Assembly (NCBI GenBank): GCA_023434265.1
Contig: JAEYTA010000071.1
Span: forward strand, 1 to 13,790
Reading direction: 5' to 3'
Origin: Pseudomonadota bacterium
Lineage (GTDB): Bacteria > Pseudomonadota > Alphaproteobacteria > Caulobacterales > Caulobacteraceae
Length of the DNA stretch: 13,790 nucleotides
Shown here: in pieces, positions 6,068 to 12,732 of the stretch
Layout of the letters: the number at the start of each line of letters is the position of its first letter
Numbering within the stretch: position 1 is the first letter of the stretch
Translations under genes and position numbers: made by a program
Notes under the pieces: generated by a model
Told to the model about the DNA's origin: nothing
Database searches by the model: none
Seen by the model: only the letters and a program-made list of their open reading frames with translations

Positions 6068-8692
6068 TCAGTACCTGTAGCGCAGGGTGGCGCCGAAGGT
6101 GCGCGGGGCGCCCAGGAAGGCGTCGTAGGTCTGGGTGTCCAGCGCCTGGTTGTAGTAGGTGCCGTTCGGCTGGACCGTGGTCTGGAAGGCCGAGCCCTGC
6201 AGCGGGGCGTTGTAGGCGACCTGGATGTACTCTTCGTCGGTCATGTTCTGGACCCAGAACTCCGCCGTCCAGCGTTCATCCGCGCTGCCGACCAGGAAGC
6301 GGCCGTTCAGGATGGTGAAGGCGTCCTGCTGCTTGAACGGGATCAGGTCCGAACCCGTGTTGTAGTCGCTCATGTATTTCGCGGCGAGGCTGAAGCCCGT
6401 ACGCATGTTGTCGCCGAAGTTGCGGTCGTAGTTGATCGACAGCGTGCTCGACCACTCCGGAGCGAAGGAGGCCGTGGCCCCCGGCAGCAGCGACAGCTGC
6501 GGGAAGTTGCCCGGGGTCGCAAGGTCGGCGGCGGTGAAGTTCCCGTACTCCGCCTCGGTCCAGGTGACGCCGCCCTGGAAGGTCAGTCCCTCGACGGGCG
6601 AGAACCACAGGAAGTCGGCGTCGATGCCGCGCGAGGTCAGCTCGGGGATCGACTCCACCACGAAGGCGGTGCCGAGGAAGGTGTTGAGCTGGAAGTCGCT
6701 GAACGTCTGGTCGAAGTAGGTGGCGTTGAGCAGCAGGGTGCGGTCCAGCAGCGTCATCTTCACGCCGGCCTCGTAGCTGTCCACGACTTCCGACGGGAAC
6801 AGGGTGGAGGCGGTCGGGGTGATGCCGGCCTGCACGCGGTCGAGGTTGTAGCCGAAGCTCTTGTAGCCGCGGGCGTAGGACAGATAGGTCAGGACCGAGG
6901 GGTTGATCCGGTACGAGCCCTTGATGGTGCCGCTGAGCTCGCTGTCCTCGAACTTCTCGTTCACGACGCGATTGTTGAAGGCCATGTTGGACCACGGCAG
7001 ACAGAAGTTGCCGAGGATGGTGGCCGCGTTGCCGGCGCCCAGCACGGTGCCGATGGCGCCCGCGTTGCTCAGCGCCAGGCCGCAGGTGGTGCCGTTGCCG
7101 TTGACGTTCTGCTGGGTCCCGCGGAGCGTCTTCTCGTCCATGGTGTAGCGCAGGCCGAGGGTCACATCGAAGGCGTCGGTGACGTGCCAGGTGTTGTTGG
7201 TGAACAGGGCGAACGAGGTCGAACCCTGGTCATAGACGTCCTCGAAGCCCTGGCCGACGGTGAAGCCCGGACCGGTCGCCGCCGTCGGGCCCGCCGGGGC
7301 CATGCCGCCGGTGGCGAGGCAGCCGCCGAAGCCGGCCGCGGTCTGTCCCGGACGGGTGTAGCAGCCGATGGTCGCCGGGCTGATCGGCAGGGCCGGGTTG
7401 ACCGCGTTCAGGCGGGCGCTGAGCAGCAGCGACAGGAAGGGCGTGTAGTCTTCGCCGAAATACCAGCTGTCGGTGCGGTTGATGTCTTCCTGGGTGACGA
7501 AGGCGCCGACCAGCCAGTCGAGGGTGTCGTTGGAGCCCGCGAGGCGGAATTCCTGGGTGGTGTTCTCGACGGTGAAGCCGAAGTCGCCGTCCTGTTCGCG
7601 ATAGGCGATGTCGGCGCCGGTGTAGTCGATCTCGTGGCCGAGGCTGGACGACCACTTACGCCACGAGGAGACGGAGGTCAGGGTCGAGCCGCCGAGGAAG
7701 GACGGCATGTCGAAATTGGCCTCGACCGACCAGCCCTTGTCCTCGACTTCCTGGCCGCTGGAGCGGTTGGCGTAGGCGGTGCGCTCGAAGGGCAACATGC
7801 CGAAGCCGGCGACCGGCGGGCGCTGGCCCGGGCCGTCGGACAGCATGTCGATGAAGGGATAGGTCGGGCCGGTGCGGACCTGGGTGCCGATGCAGCAATA
7901 TTCGTCGCGCGAGGAATAGTCGGCGATGAAGCGGACCGAGGTGTTGTCGTTGGGGAGCCACAGCAGCTGACCGCGGACGGTGCCGAAGTCCTGGTTGTTG
8001 TCGTCGGTGTCTTCGCGCGGGCCGTCACCGGTGTCGATGTTCATGAAGCCGTCGCGCAGGCGGCGACCGGCGTAGAGGCGGAAGGCGAGGGTGTCGCTGA
8101 TCGGGCCGGTGACCGAACCCGAGATAGCCATGGCGCCGTAGTTGCCGACGGTGGCCTCGGCGTTGAAGCCGGGGGTGAAGGACGGGGCCTCGGTGATGAT
8201 GTTGATGACGCCGGCCGAGGTGTTCTTGCCGAACAGGGTGCCCTGCGGGCCCTTCAGCACTTCGATGCGCTGCAGCTCGCCGAGGTCGCCGAAGCCGACC
8301 GAGTTGCGCGAGCGGTAGACGCCGTCGATGACCACGCCGACCGAGCTTTCCAGACCGGGGTTGTCGCCGACGGTGCCGACGCCGCGGATACGGGCGGTGG
8401 TCGAGGCTTCCGACGACGTCGAGGTGACGGTCATGCCCGGGGTCAGGATCTGCAGATCCTTGATGTCGCGGACGCCGGCGTCCTCGAGCATTTCCTGGGA
8501 CAGGCTGGTGACCACGATGGGCACGTCCTGCAGATTCTGCTCGCGCTTCTGCGCCGTGACGATGATGTCGTCGACGGTGGTGGCGCGGTCCTGATCACCG
8601 TCCTGGGCCGAAGCGACCCCGGCGAAACCGAAGGCGACGGCGCCGACGACGGCGGCCGACACGGTGGTGCGAAGAAGGTTGGTAAGGCGCAT
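6068..8692 (-). CDS. TonB-dependent outer-membrane receptor, substrate unknown
   Basis: This 874-residue receptor imports a scarce ligand (siderophore, vitamin, sugar or other) across the outer membrane using TonB energy. I chose the ATG at 8692: GGGGAG lies 5 nt upstream and a clean signal peptide follows (MRLTNLLRTT..., cleavage after ASA at residue 29). A longer in-frame start at 8827 would add 45 residues with no signal character. A TonB-box-like segment DDIIVTAQ (41-48) leads into the plug domain (about 50-170: QDVPIVVTSLS, IRGVGTV, GVVIDGVYRSR, RIEVLKGPQGTLFGKNTSAG, VINIITEAP), then the 22-strand barrel ending in the aromatic residue YRY. Six cysteines (266, 267, 444, 458, 537, 564) fall in predicted loop regions. 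The plug style is typical of the many Caulobacter and sphingomonad receptors of COG1629 type. No FecI/FecR regulators or substrate-processing genes are adjacent, so the ligand cannot be inferred. Confidence 0.94.
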   Translation of the reverse strand: MRLTNLLRTTVSAAVVGAVAFGFAGVASAQDGDQDRATTVDDIIVTAQKREQNLQDVPIVVTSLSQEMLEDAGVRDIKDLQILTPGMTVTSTSSEASTTARIRGVGTVGDNPGLESSVGVVIDGVYRSRNSVGFGDLGELQRIEVLKGPQGTLFGKNTSAGVINIITEAPSFTPGFNAEATVGNYGAMAISGSVTGPISDTLAFRLYAGRRLRDGFMNIDTGDGPREDTDDNNQDFGTVRGQLLWLPNDNTSVRFIADYSSRDEYCCIGTQVRTGPTYPFIDMLSDGPGQRPPVAGFGMLPFERTAYANRSSGQEVEDKGWSVEANFDMPSFLGGSTLTSVSSWRKWSSSLGHEIDYTGADIAYREQDGDFGFTVENTTQEFRLAGSNDTLDWLVGAFVTQEDINRTDSWYFGEDYTPFLSLLLSARLNAVNPALPISPATIGCYTRPGQTAAGFGGCLATGGMAPAGPTAATGPGFTVGQGFEDVYDQGSTSFALFTNNTWHVTDAFDVTLGLRYTMDEKTLRGTQQNVNGNGTTCGLALSNAGAIGTVLGAGNAATILGNFCLPWSNMAFNNRVVNEKFEDSELSGTIKGSYRINPSVLTYLSYARGYKSFGYNLDRVQAGITPTASTLFPSEVVDSYEAGVKMTLLDRTLLLNATYFDQTFSDFQLNTFLGTAFVVESIPELTSRGIDADFLWFSPVEGLTFQGGVTWTEAEYGNFTAADLATPGNFPQLSLLPGATASFAPEWSSTLSINYDRNFGDNMRTGFSLAAKYMSDYNTGSDLIPFKQQDAFTILNGRFLVGSADERWTAEFWVQNMTDEEYIQVAYNAPLQGSAFQTTVQPNGTYYNQALDTQTYDAFLGAPRTFGATLRYRY

Positions 8693-8760
8693 GGTCGCTC
8701 CCCGACATGGCCGGGGTTCCCGAACGGTCCGGGGCGCCGCGGCGTTTCCTGATCCCTGGC

Positions 8761-8784
8761 CCGCGCTCTTCTTGCGGAGCGCGG
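8761..8784. promoter_or_regulatory. Hairpin upstream of the TonB receptor
   Basis: CCGCGCTC (8761-8768) and GAGCGCGG (8777-8784) form a perfect 8-bp inverted repeat around an 8-nt spacer. It lies 69 bp before the receptor ATG, on the 5' side of the gene. It could be a structured 5' leader element or an operator. There is no T-run, so it is not an intrinsic terminator. Confidence 0.35.
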
Positions 8785-8877
8785 AAACTCCAGCATTTGG
8801 GGTAAGCCATGCCGGACTCCACGACAAGCATCGGGGGGCGACGGCGCCGCATTTCGGCCGTGGCGCAAGCCAGACTG

Positions 8878-8915
8878 TGACGTAAAAGCGACAGAAATCG
8901 ATGACGTTAGGTCAA
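8878..8915. promoter_or_regulatory. TGACGT repeats in the TonB receptor upstream region
   Basis: TGACGTAA (8878-8885) and TGACGTTA (8902-8909) are near-identical direct copies 24 bp apart, and the second is part of the partial palindrome TGACGTTAGGTCA (8902-8914). On the minus strand a TTGACC (8915-8910) could serve as a -35 element, and GCTTTTAC (8889-8882) is a weak -10 candidate with a long spacer. The stretch is visibly more AT-rich than its surroundings. A promoter-operator region for the receptor is plausible but unproven. Confidence 0.3.
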
Positions 8916-8925
8916 TATTCACCCA

Positions 8926-10137
8926 CTATCGGGCAGTATCCGGCCCCCGCTCGGCCAAATCTTTCCGGCGACGTCCAGCAACGGCCAGAATCGCGGAACC
9001 GGCCAGGGCCGAGAGCAGGGATCCGCCCAGCACCCCCAGCTTGACCTCGACTTGCTGCGGCGAGTCGACGGCGCCGGGGAAGGCCAGCACGCCGATGAAC
9101 AGACTCATGGTGAAGCCGACGCCGCACAGCAGGCTGACGCCGTAGAGCTCGAGCCAGGTCGCGCCGGTCGGGCGGCGGCCGATCTTCAGCGCCGAGGCCA
9201 GCCACGCCGCCCCGAAGACGCCGATCTGCTTGCCCACGAACAGGCCCAGGGCGATGCCGATGACCAGGGGAGCGAAGGCCTGCTCCAGCGACAGGCCGCC
9301 GAAACTGACGCCTGCCTTGGCGAAGGCGAACAGCGGCAGGACCAGGAAGGCGACATAGGGGTGCAGGTCGTGCATGGCCTCGCGCAGCGGGCTCTGGCCG
9401 TCGCTGCGGCGCGCCCGGACCGGCACGATGGCGGCGAAGGCCACCGCCGTCAGCGAGGTCGACAGGCCGGACAACACGGTGAGGTACCAGACCAGGCCGA
9501 AGCCCAGCACCCAGAACGGCGCCGGTATCTTGCCGAACCGGCTGGTCACGCCGGCGACCAGAAGAAGTCCGACGATCCAGACCAGCGGCGGCCAGGCCAC
9601 GCCGCTCGAGAACAGGGCCGCGATGAGGGCGATGGCCCCCAGGTCGTCGACGATGGCGAGGGTGAGCAGGAAGACCCTCAGCGAGCCCGGCAGGCGCCGC
9701 GCCGCCACGGCGAAGACGGCGAGGGCGAAGGCGATGTCGGTGGCCAGCGGAATGGGCCAGCCCTGCGAGGGGCCGTCCAGCGGACCCACGACCGCCAGAT
9801 AGACCAGCGCCGGGGCGATCATGCCGCCCGCGGCGGCCAGCACCGGGGTGGCCAGCTTCTTCGGATCGCTGAGCTCGCCCTTGAGGATCTCGAATTTGAT
9901 CTCCAGCCCGACGACGAGGAAGAAGACCGCCATCAGGCCTTCCTTGATCCATTCGGAGATCGACAGCTGGAGCAGCAGCGGCCCGATCTGGAGAATGTGC
10001 TCGCTCTTCAGCCAGCCGTAGTAGGCCGACGACAGCGGGGAGTTGGCGACAATCAGGGCCGCCACGGCGGCGAGGCCGAGGACCATGCCGGAGGCGGACT
10101 CGGTCTTGAGAAAGTCGAGAGTGATCTTGCGCGCCAC
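8926..10137 (-). CDS. nhaA: Na+/H+ antiporter NhaA
   Basis: NhaA exchanges cytoplasmic Na+ or Li+ for periplasmic protons and supports sodium and alkaline-pH tolerance. The 403-residue product starts at GTG 10137, with GGAGG 5 nt upstream, and reads MARKITLDFLKTESASGMVL. Twelve membrane helices are expected. The functional residues of E. coli NhaA are present: D134 in LATDIAFAL (E. coli D133), D164/D165 in LAIVDDLGAI (E. coli D163/D164), and K303 in VGKQIGVFG (E. coli K300). Other conserved stretches include FFLVVGLEIKFEILKGELSD, IAPALVYL, and the helix-11 region CGVGFTMSLFIG. Length matches the family (about 390 residues). The gene is divergent from selO with a 225-bp gap. No NhaR-type regulator is adjacent, and the gene appears monocistronic. 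I saw no clear terminator between its stop and the TonB receptor upstream region. Confidence 0.97.
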   Translation of the reverse strand: MARKITLDFLKTESASGMVLGLAAVAALIVANSPLSSAYYGWLKSEHILQIGPLLLQLSISEWIKEGLMAVFFLVVGLEIKFEILKGELSDPKKLATPVLAAAGGMIAPALVYLAVVGPLDGPSQGWPIPLATDIAFALAVFAVAARRLPGSLRVFLLTLAIVDDLGAIALIAALFSSGVAWPPLVWIVGLLLVAGVTSRFGKIPAPFWVLGFGLVWYLTVLSGLSTSLTAVAFAAIVPVRARRSDGQSPLREAMHDLHPYVAFLVLPLFAFAKAGVSFGGLSLEQAFAPLVIGIALGLFVGKQIGVFGAAWLASALKIGRRPTGATWLELYGVSLLCGVGFTMSLFIGVLAFPGAVDSPQQVEVKLGVLGGSLLSALAGSAILAVAGRRRKDLAERGPDTAR

Positions 10138-10362
10138 GGCGGCCTCCGAAGGTTCGGTTAGGACTGTCGTGGCGCCAGGTTATCGACGGGCGCCGGACCG
10201 GATTCGCCCGCAGACACGGGCGCCGGCCTGGCCGTGCAGCGCCGGAATCGGCGGGCGGCCTGATCTCTGCGGCGACAATACCGGACAGGCGGGCGACGGT
10301 TCAAGCGGCGGAATGGCCGCCGGACGGTTGCCCTCGCGACGTGGAGACCGCATCTGGCCGGC

Positions 10363-11778
10363 ATGCCCGTTTCCTCCGCCTATCGCCCCGAGCCGCGCTT
10401 CTTCGATCTGGGGGAGGACTATGGCGACGCCGTCCGGCCCGCCGACTTTCCCCGGACCCGGCTGCGGTTCCGCAATGACCGGGCCGCGGCGACGGTGGGG
10501 CTGGAGGGGCTGACGGACGCGGCATGGGTCGCCCATTTCGGACGGTTCGAGCCGCTGCCGGGCCAGCCGGGCCCCGTGGCGATGCGCTATCACGGCCATC
10601 AGTTCCGGACCTACAACCCGGACATCGGGGACGGGCGGGGCTTTCTGGCCGCGCAGCTGCGGGCCGGAGACGGGCGGCTGCTCGATCTCGGGACCAAGGG
10701 CTCGGGGCAGACGCCCTGGTCGCGCGGCGGGGACGGACGTCTGACGCTGAAGGGCGGGCTGCGCGAGGTGCTGGCGGCCGAGATGCTGGAGGCGCTGGGC
10801 GTTCCGACGAGCCGGGCCCTGAGCCTGATCGAGACCGGCGAGGCGCTGGAGCGCGGCGACGAGCCCTCCCCCACCCGCTCCGCCGTGCTGGTGCGGCTGT
10901 CGCACAGCCATGTTCGGTTCGGGACCTTCCAGCGCGCCGCCTATATCGGCCGGCCGGACATGATCGAGGCGCTGGTCGAGCATGCCCGGTCGATCTACCA
11001 CCCGACGGTGGCGGCCGGCGACGTCGCAGGGTTCCTGCGCGCCGTGGTGGAGGCGTCGGCCCGGCTGGCGGCGCGGTGGATCTCGGCGGGCTTCGTGCAC
11101 GGGGTGCTGAACACCGACAATCTGAACGTCACCGGCGAGAGCTTCGACTACGGGCCGTGGCGGTTCCTGCCGCACTACGAGCCGGGATTCACGGCGGCCT
11201 ATTTCGACCAGTTCGGCCTGTATGCGTTCGCGCGGCAGCCGGAGGCGGTGTTCTGGGCCCTGACCCAGCTTGGCGGGGCGCTGAAGCTGGCGGCCGACGC
11301 CGAGTCGCTGACCGAGGCGCTGAACGGGTTCGGGCCGGCCTATATCCGGGAACTCAGGGCCGCCTTCCTGGCCCGGCTGGGCGTCGTCAGCCTGGGCGAG
11401 GCGGCGGACCAGCGGATGCTGGACACGACGCTGGCGTTGCTGCGCGAGGGAGGCGAGGCGCTGCGCTGGGAGCCGTTGTTCTTCGACTGGTTCGGCGGTT
11501 TCGCCTCGTCGGCGCGGGCGCTGGGCGGGGCAAGGGGCAAGCTGTATCAGGGCGAGGTCTTCGACGCCTTCCGTTTCGCCCTCTTCGAGCACGAACCGGA
11601 CCGGCCCGAACGGCTGGAGCAGCCGATGTTCGCCGCGGCGGACCCGGAGGAAATGCTGATCGACGAGGTCGAGGCGATCTGGGCGGCGATCGACGGCGAC
11701 GACGACTGGGGACCGTTCGAGGCGAAGCTGGCGCGCCTGGATGCAGCGCGGCGGGGGTGGCATCTGTACGGCTGCTGA
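10363..11778 (+). CDS. selO: Protein adenylyltransferase SelO (YdiU family)
   Basis: SelO is a pseudokinase-fold enzyme that transfers AMP from ATP to Ser, Thr or Tyr of target proteins and is linked to redox stress (E. coli YdiU). The 471-residue product is full length (E. coli about 478). Family hallmarks are present: RYHGHQFRTYNPDIGDGRG (about 75-93), the ATP-site Lys112 in LGTKGSGQTPWSRGGDGR, the Glu135 helix (GGLREVLAAEML), VPTSRALSL, VRLSHSHVRFGTFQ, and the catalytic/metal-binding segment FVHGVLNTDNLNV...DYGP with D252, N253 and D262. The ATG at 10363 is chosen because the conserved domain begins soon after; only a weak GGAGAC lies about 14 nt before it. The protein has a single cysteine, the very last residue (YGC-stop). 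It lacks the internal cysteine that partners this residue in E. coli: the corresponding stretch reads YEPGFTAAYFDQFG. The gene is divergent from nhaA, with no operon partner. Confidence 0.95.
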   Translation: MPVSSAYRPEPRFFDLGEDYGDAVRPADFPRTRLRFRNDRAAATVGLEGLTDAAWVAHFGRFEPLPGQPGPVAMRYHGHQFRTYNPDIGDGRGFLAAQLRAGDGRLLDLGTKGSGQTPWSRGGDGRLTLKGGLREVLAAEMLEALGVPTSRALSLIETGEALERGDEPSPTRSAVLVRLSHSHVRFGTFQRAAYIGRPDMIEALVEHARSIYHPTVAAGDVAGFLRAVVEASARLAARWISAGFVHGVLNTDNLNVTGESFDYGPWRFLPHYEPGFTAAYFDQFGLYAFARQPEAVFWALTQLGGALKLAADAESLTEALNGFGPAYIRELRAAFLARLGVVSLGEAADQRMLDTTLALLREGGEALRWEPLFFDWFGGFASSARALGGARGKLYQGEVFDAFRFALFEHEPDRPERLEQPMFAAADPEEMLIDEVEAIWAAIDGDDDWGPFEAKLARLDAARRGWHLYGC

Positions 11779-12079
11779 CAGCGGGCTGGCAGCAGGGTGG
11801 CGGTAGGGATGCAGGCCCGCCGGCGCCCGGCGTCGTCAGGACTTCTCTGTTGTGACCTGCCTCAGCCCCTCGCCTCGCGACCCCGATCTTAAGCCGCGCG
11901 AAACCGCGGCTGCATTACGGGGAATTATGAATACGGCCACGCTTTGGCCGTCGGGCGCGCGCAGAAGGCGGTCACGGATGGTTTCGATCTCGCTTCGCGC
12001 CCTTGCGGAACGGTTCTCTCTATCCGACATCGATACTGTTACCAATCAAAAGAGCGCTCCTCCCCGGGCGTCGCACAAA
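11779..12079. other. 301-bp gap before the DoxX-like gene, with two hairpins
   Basis: No convincing gene is seen here. Two perfect 7-bp hairpins lie close together: AGCCGCG/CGCGGCT with a 6-nt loop (11892-11911) and ACGGCCA/TGGCCGT with a 5-nt loop (11933-11951). Between them, GGGGA (11920-11924) precedes an in-frame ATG at 11927 that would extend the DoxX-like protein by 51 Arg- and Ser-rich residues. On the minus strand, an ATG at 12030 opens a 64-codon frame (MSDRENRSARARSEIETIRD...) ending at 11836. It uses rare codons (AGA, ATA, TTA) and has no close ribosome-binding site. A leader RNA, a small RNA or a decayed gene are all possible. Neither hairpin has a T-run, so neither is an obvious selO terminator. 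Confidence 0.4.
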
Positions 12080-12502
12080 ATGACCTCTCAGGCTCTCACC
12101 CCCGCCCGCTCGCGGCTCGCCGCCAGCTACCGCAATCTGACGCTCTGGACGCTGCAGGGCTGGCTGGCGATGTTCTTCATCGCCGCCGGCTACGCCAAGC
12201 TGTCCGAGCCGATGGTCAATCTCGTCGAGCTGATGAAATGGCCGGCGATGGCGCCCGAGAACATGGTGCGCGGCCTCGGCGCGGCCGAGATCGTTCTGGC
12301 CGTCCTTCTGCTGGCCCCGCTGGTGTCGTGGAAACACGGCCGGCCGCTGCTGGTCACCGCCGCCGCCGGCCTGCTGGCGCTGGAGGTGATCATGCTCGGC
12401 GTGCACGCCCTGGGGCTGGAGGGCGGACTGGCGCTGACGAACGTCGCGCTGATCGCCATGACCGCGCCGGTGCTCTGGTTCCGCGCCCGGGAAGTGCGCT
12501 AG
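12080..12502 (+). CDS. DoxX-like small four-helix membrane protein
   Basis: The 140-residue product begins MTSQALTPARSRLAASYRNL and has four predicted membrane helices: LQGWLAMFFIAAGYAKL (about residues 28-44, with the AGYAKL turn typical of DoxX-like proteins), a second at about 70-90 (GAAEIVLAVLLLAPLV), a third at about 95-117 (LLVTAAAGLLALEVIMLGVH), and a fourth at about 120-136. DoxX/DoxD-like proteins are small inner-membrane proteins, some of them linked to thiosulfate or quinone redox chemistry and oxidative stress; for this subgroup the function is not established. The start at 12080 has no good ribosome-binding site. An upstream in-frame ATG at 11927 does have GGGGA before it, but it adds a low-complexity extension, so the shorter form is preferred with moderate confidence. 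It is followed by the REPIN-like repeat. Confidence 0.75.
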   Translation: MTSQALTPARSRLAASYRNLTLWTLQGWLAMFFIAAGYAKLSEPMVNLVELMKWPAMAPENMVRGLGAAEIVLAVLLLAPLVSWKHGRPLLVTAAAGLLALEVIMLGVHALGLEGGLALTNVALIAMTAPVLWFRAREVR

Positions 12503-12515
12503 CAGGCCCCCACCT

Positions 12516-12652
12516 CCGTCATCCTCGGGCTTGACCCGAGGATCAGACGCTCGACCAGACTGTGCGCCGAAGACGGCCGCAGGACGGTGACCGTGCGCCA
12601 TTCCACCGAGCACCGGACGGTCTGATCCTCGGGTCAAGCCCGAGGATGACGG
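12516..12652. repeat. REPIN-like pair of inverted palindromic repeats
   Basis: Two 33-bp arms, 12516-12548 and 12620-12652, are perfect reverse complements of each other and enclose a 71-bp spacer. Each arm itself contains a 9-bp palindrome: ATCCTCGGG and CCCGAGGAT around a 5-nt loop (12521-12543 and 12625-12647). This two-level symmetry is the layout of REP doublets or REPINs, which are non-autonomous short repeats spread through genomes by RAYT-type transposases. The core GTCATCCTCGGGCTTGACCC is familiar to me as a very common intergenic repeat in alphaproteobacterial genomes, often mistranslated as peptides such as DPRVKPEDD; that is from memory. It lies between the DoxX-like gene and merR, outside both. 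It may also act as a transcript-end hairpin, but there is no T-run. Confidence 0.85.
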
Positions 12653-12695
12653 TGGAAGATGGAAAGCCCCGCGCCGTCCTTCCCCCAATCCTTCC

Positions 12696-12713
12696 CTTTA
12701 CGTGCACGTAAAG
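12696..12713. promoter_or_regulatory. Perfect 18-bp palindrome, probable MerR/LiuR-type operator
   Basis: CTTTACGTGCACGTAAAG is a perfect 18-bp palindrome 20-37 bp before the merR ATG. Its TTTACGT-N2-ACGTAAA core resembles the motif I recall for LiuR, the MerR-family repressor of branched-chain amino acid and fatty acid degradation in proteobacteria. It overlaps the candidate -35 element, as expected for autoregulation by the downstream MerR protein. The assignment to this regulator is an inference from position and motif. Confidence 0.72.
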
Positions 12714-12725
12714 ATCGGCTTATCT
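12697..12725 (+). promoter_or_regulatory. Candidate promoter of the merR-acyl-CoA dehydrogenase operon
   Basis: TTTACGT (12697-12703), followed after 14 nt by GCTTATCT (12718-12725), fits the spacing of the Caulobacter housekeeping promoter, with an imperfect -10. Its -35 lies inside the palindrome. Transcription would start at about 12731-12733, on or beside the ATG at 12733, so the mRNA is probably leaderless or nearly so. Consistent with this, no properly spaced ribosome-binding site precedes merR. Confidence 0.4.
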
Positions 12726-12732
12726 GGCGGGC

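Noticed and set aside
6062..8752. 896-codon open frame on the plus strand opposite the TonB receptor
   Set aside because: Its composition (runs of V, A, E, G, D, H) is that of an antisense shadow at high GC. The minus-strand frame carries an unmistakable signal peptide, plug and barrel end.
10180..11763. 527-codon open frame on the minus strand opposite selO
   Set aside because: It is an antisense shadow with Arg/Gln/Gly/His-rich composition; the plus frame is a full-length SelO with conserved catalytic residues.
11773..11820. Selenocysteine reading of the selO stop (Cys then TGA)
   Set aside because: Bacterial SelO proteins normally have Cys at this site and the final Cys already aligns with it. 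Reading through TGA gives CUQRAGWQQ, which does not match the short ending of known SelO proteins, and I saw no convincing SECIS-like hairpin.
12521..12647. CRISPR array or transposon ends
   Set aside because: There are only two repeat copies, in inverted orientation, with no regular spacers, no target-site duplication noticed, and no transposase in the window.
12020..12688. 222-codon minus-strand frame containing SSSGLTRGS and DPRVKPEDD
   Set aside because: These peptides are translations of the palindromic repeat arms, a known artefact of this repeat class. The rest is antisense to the DoxX-like gene.
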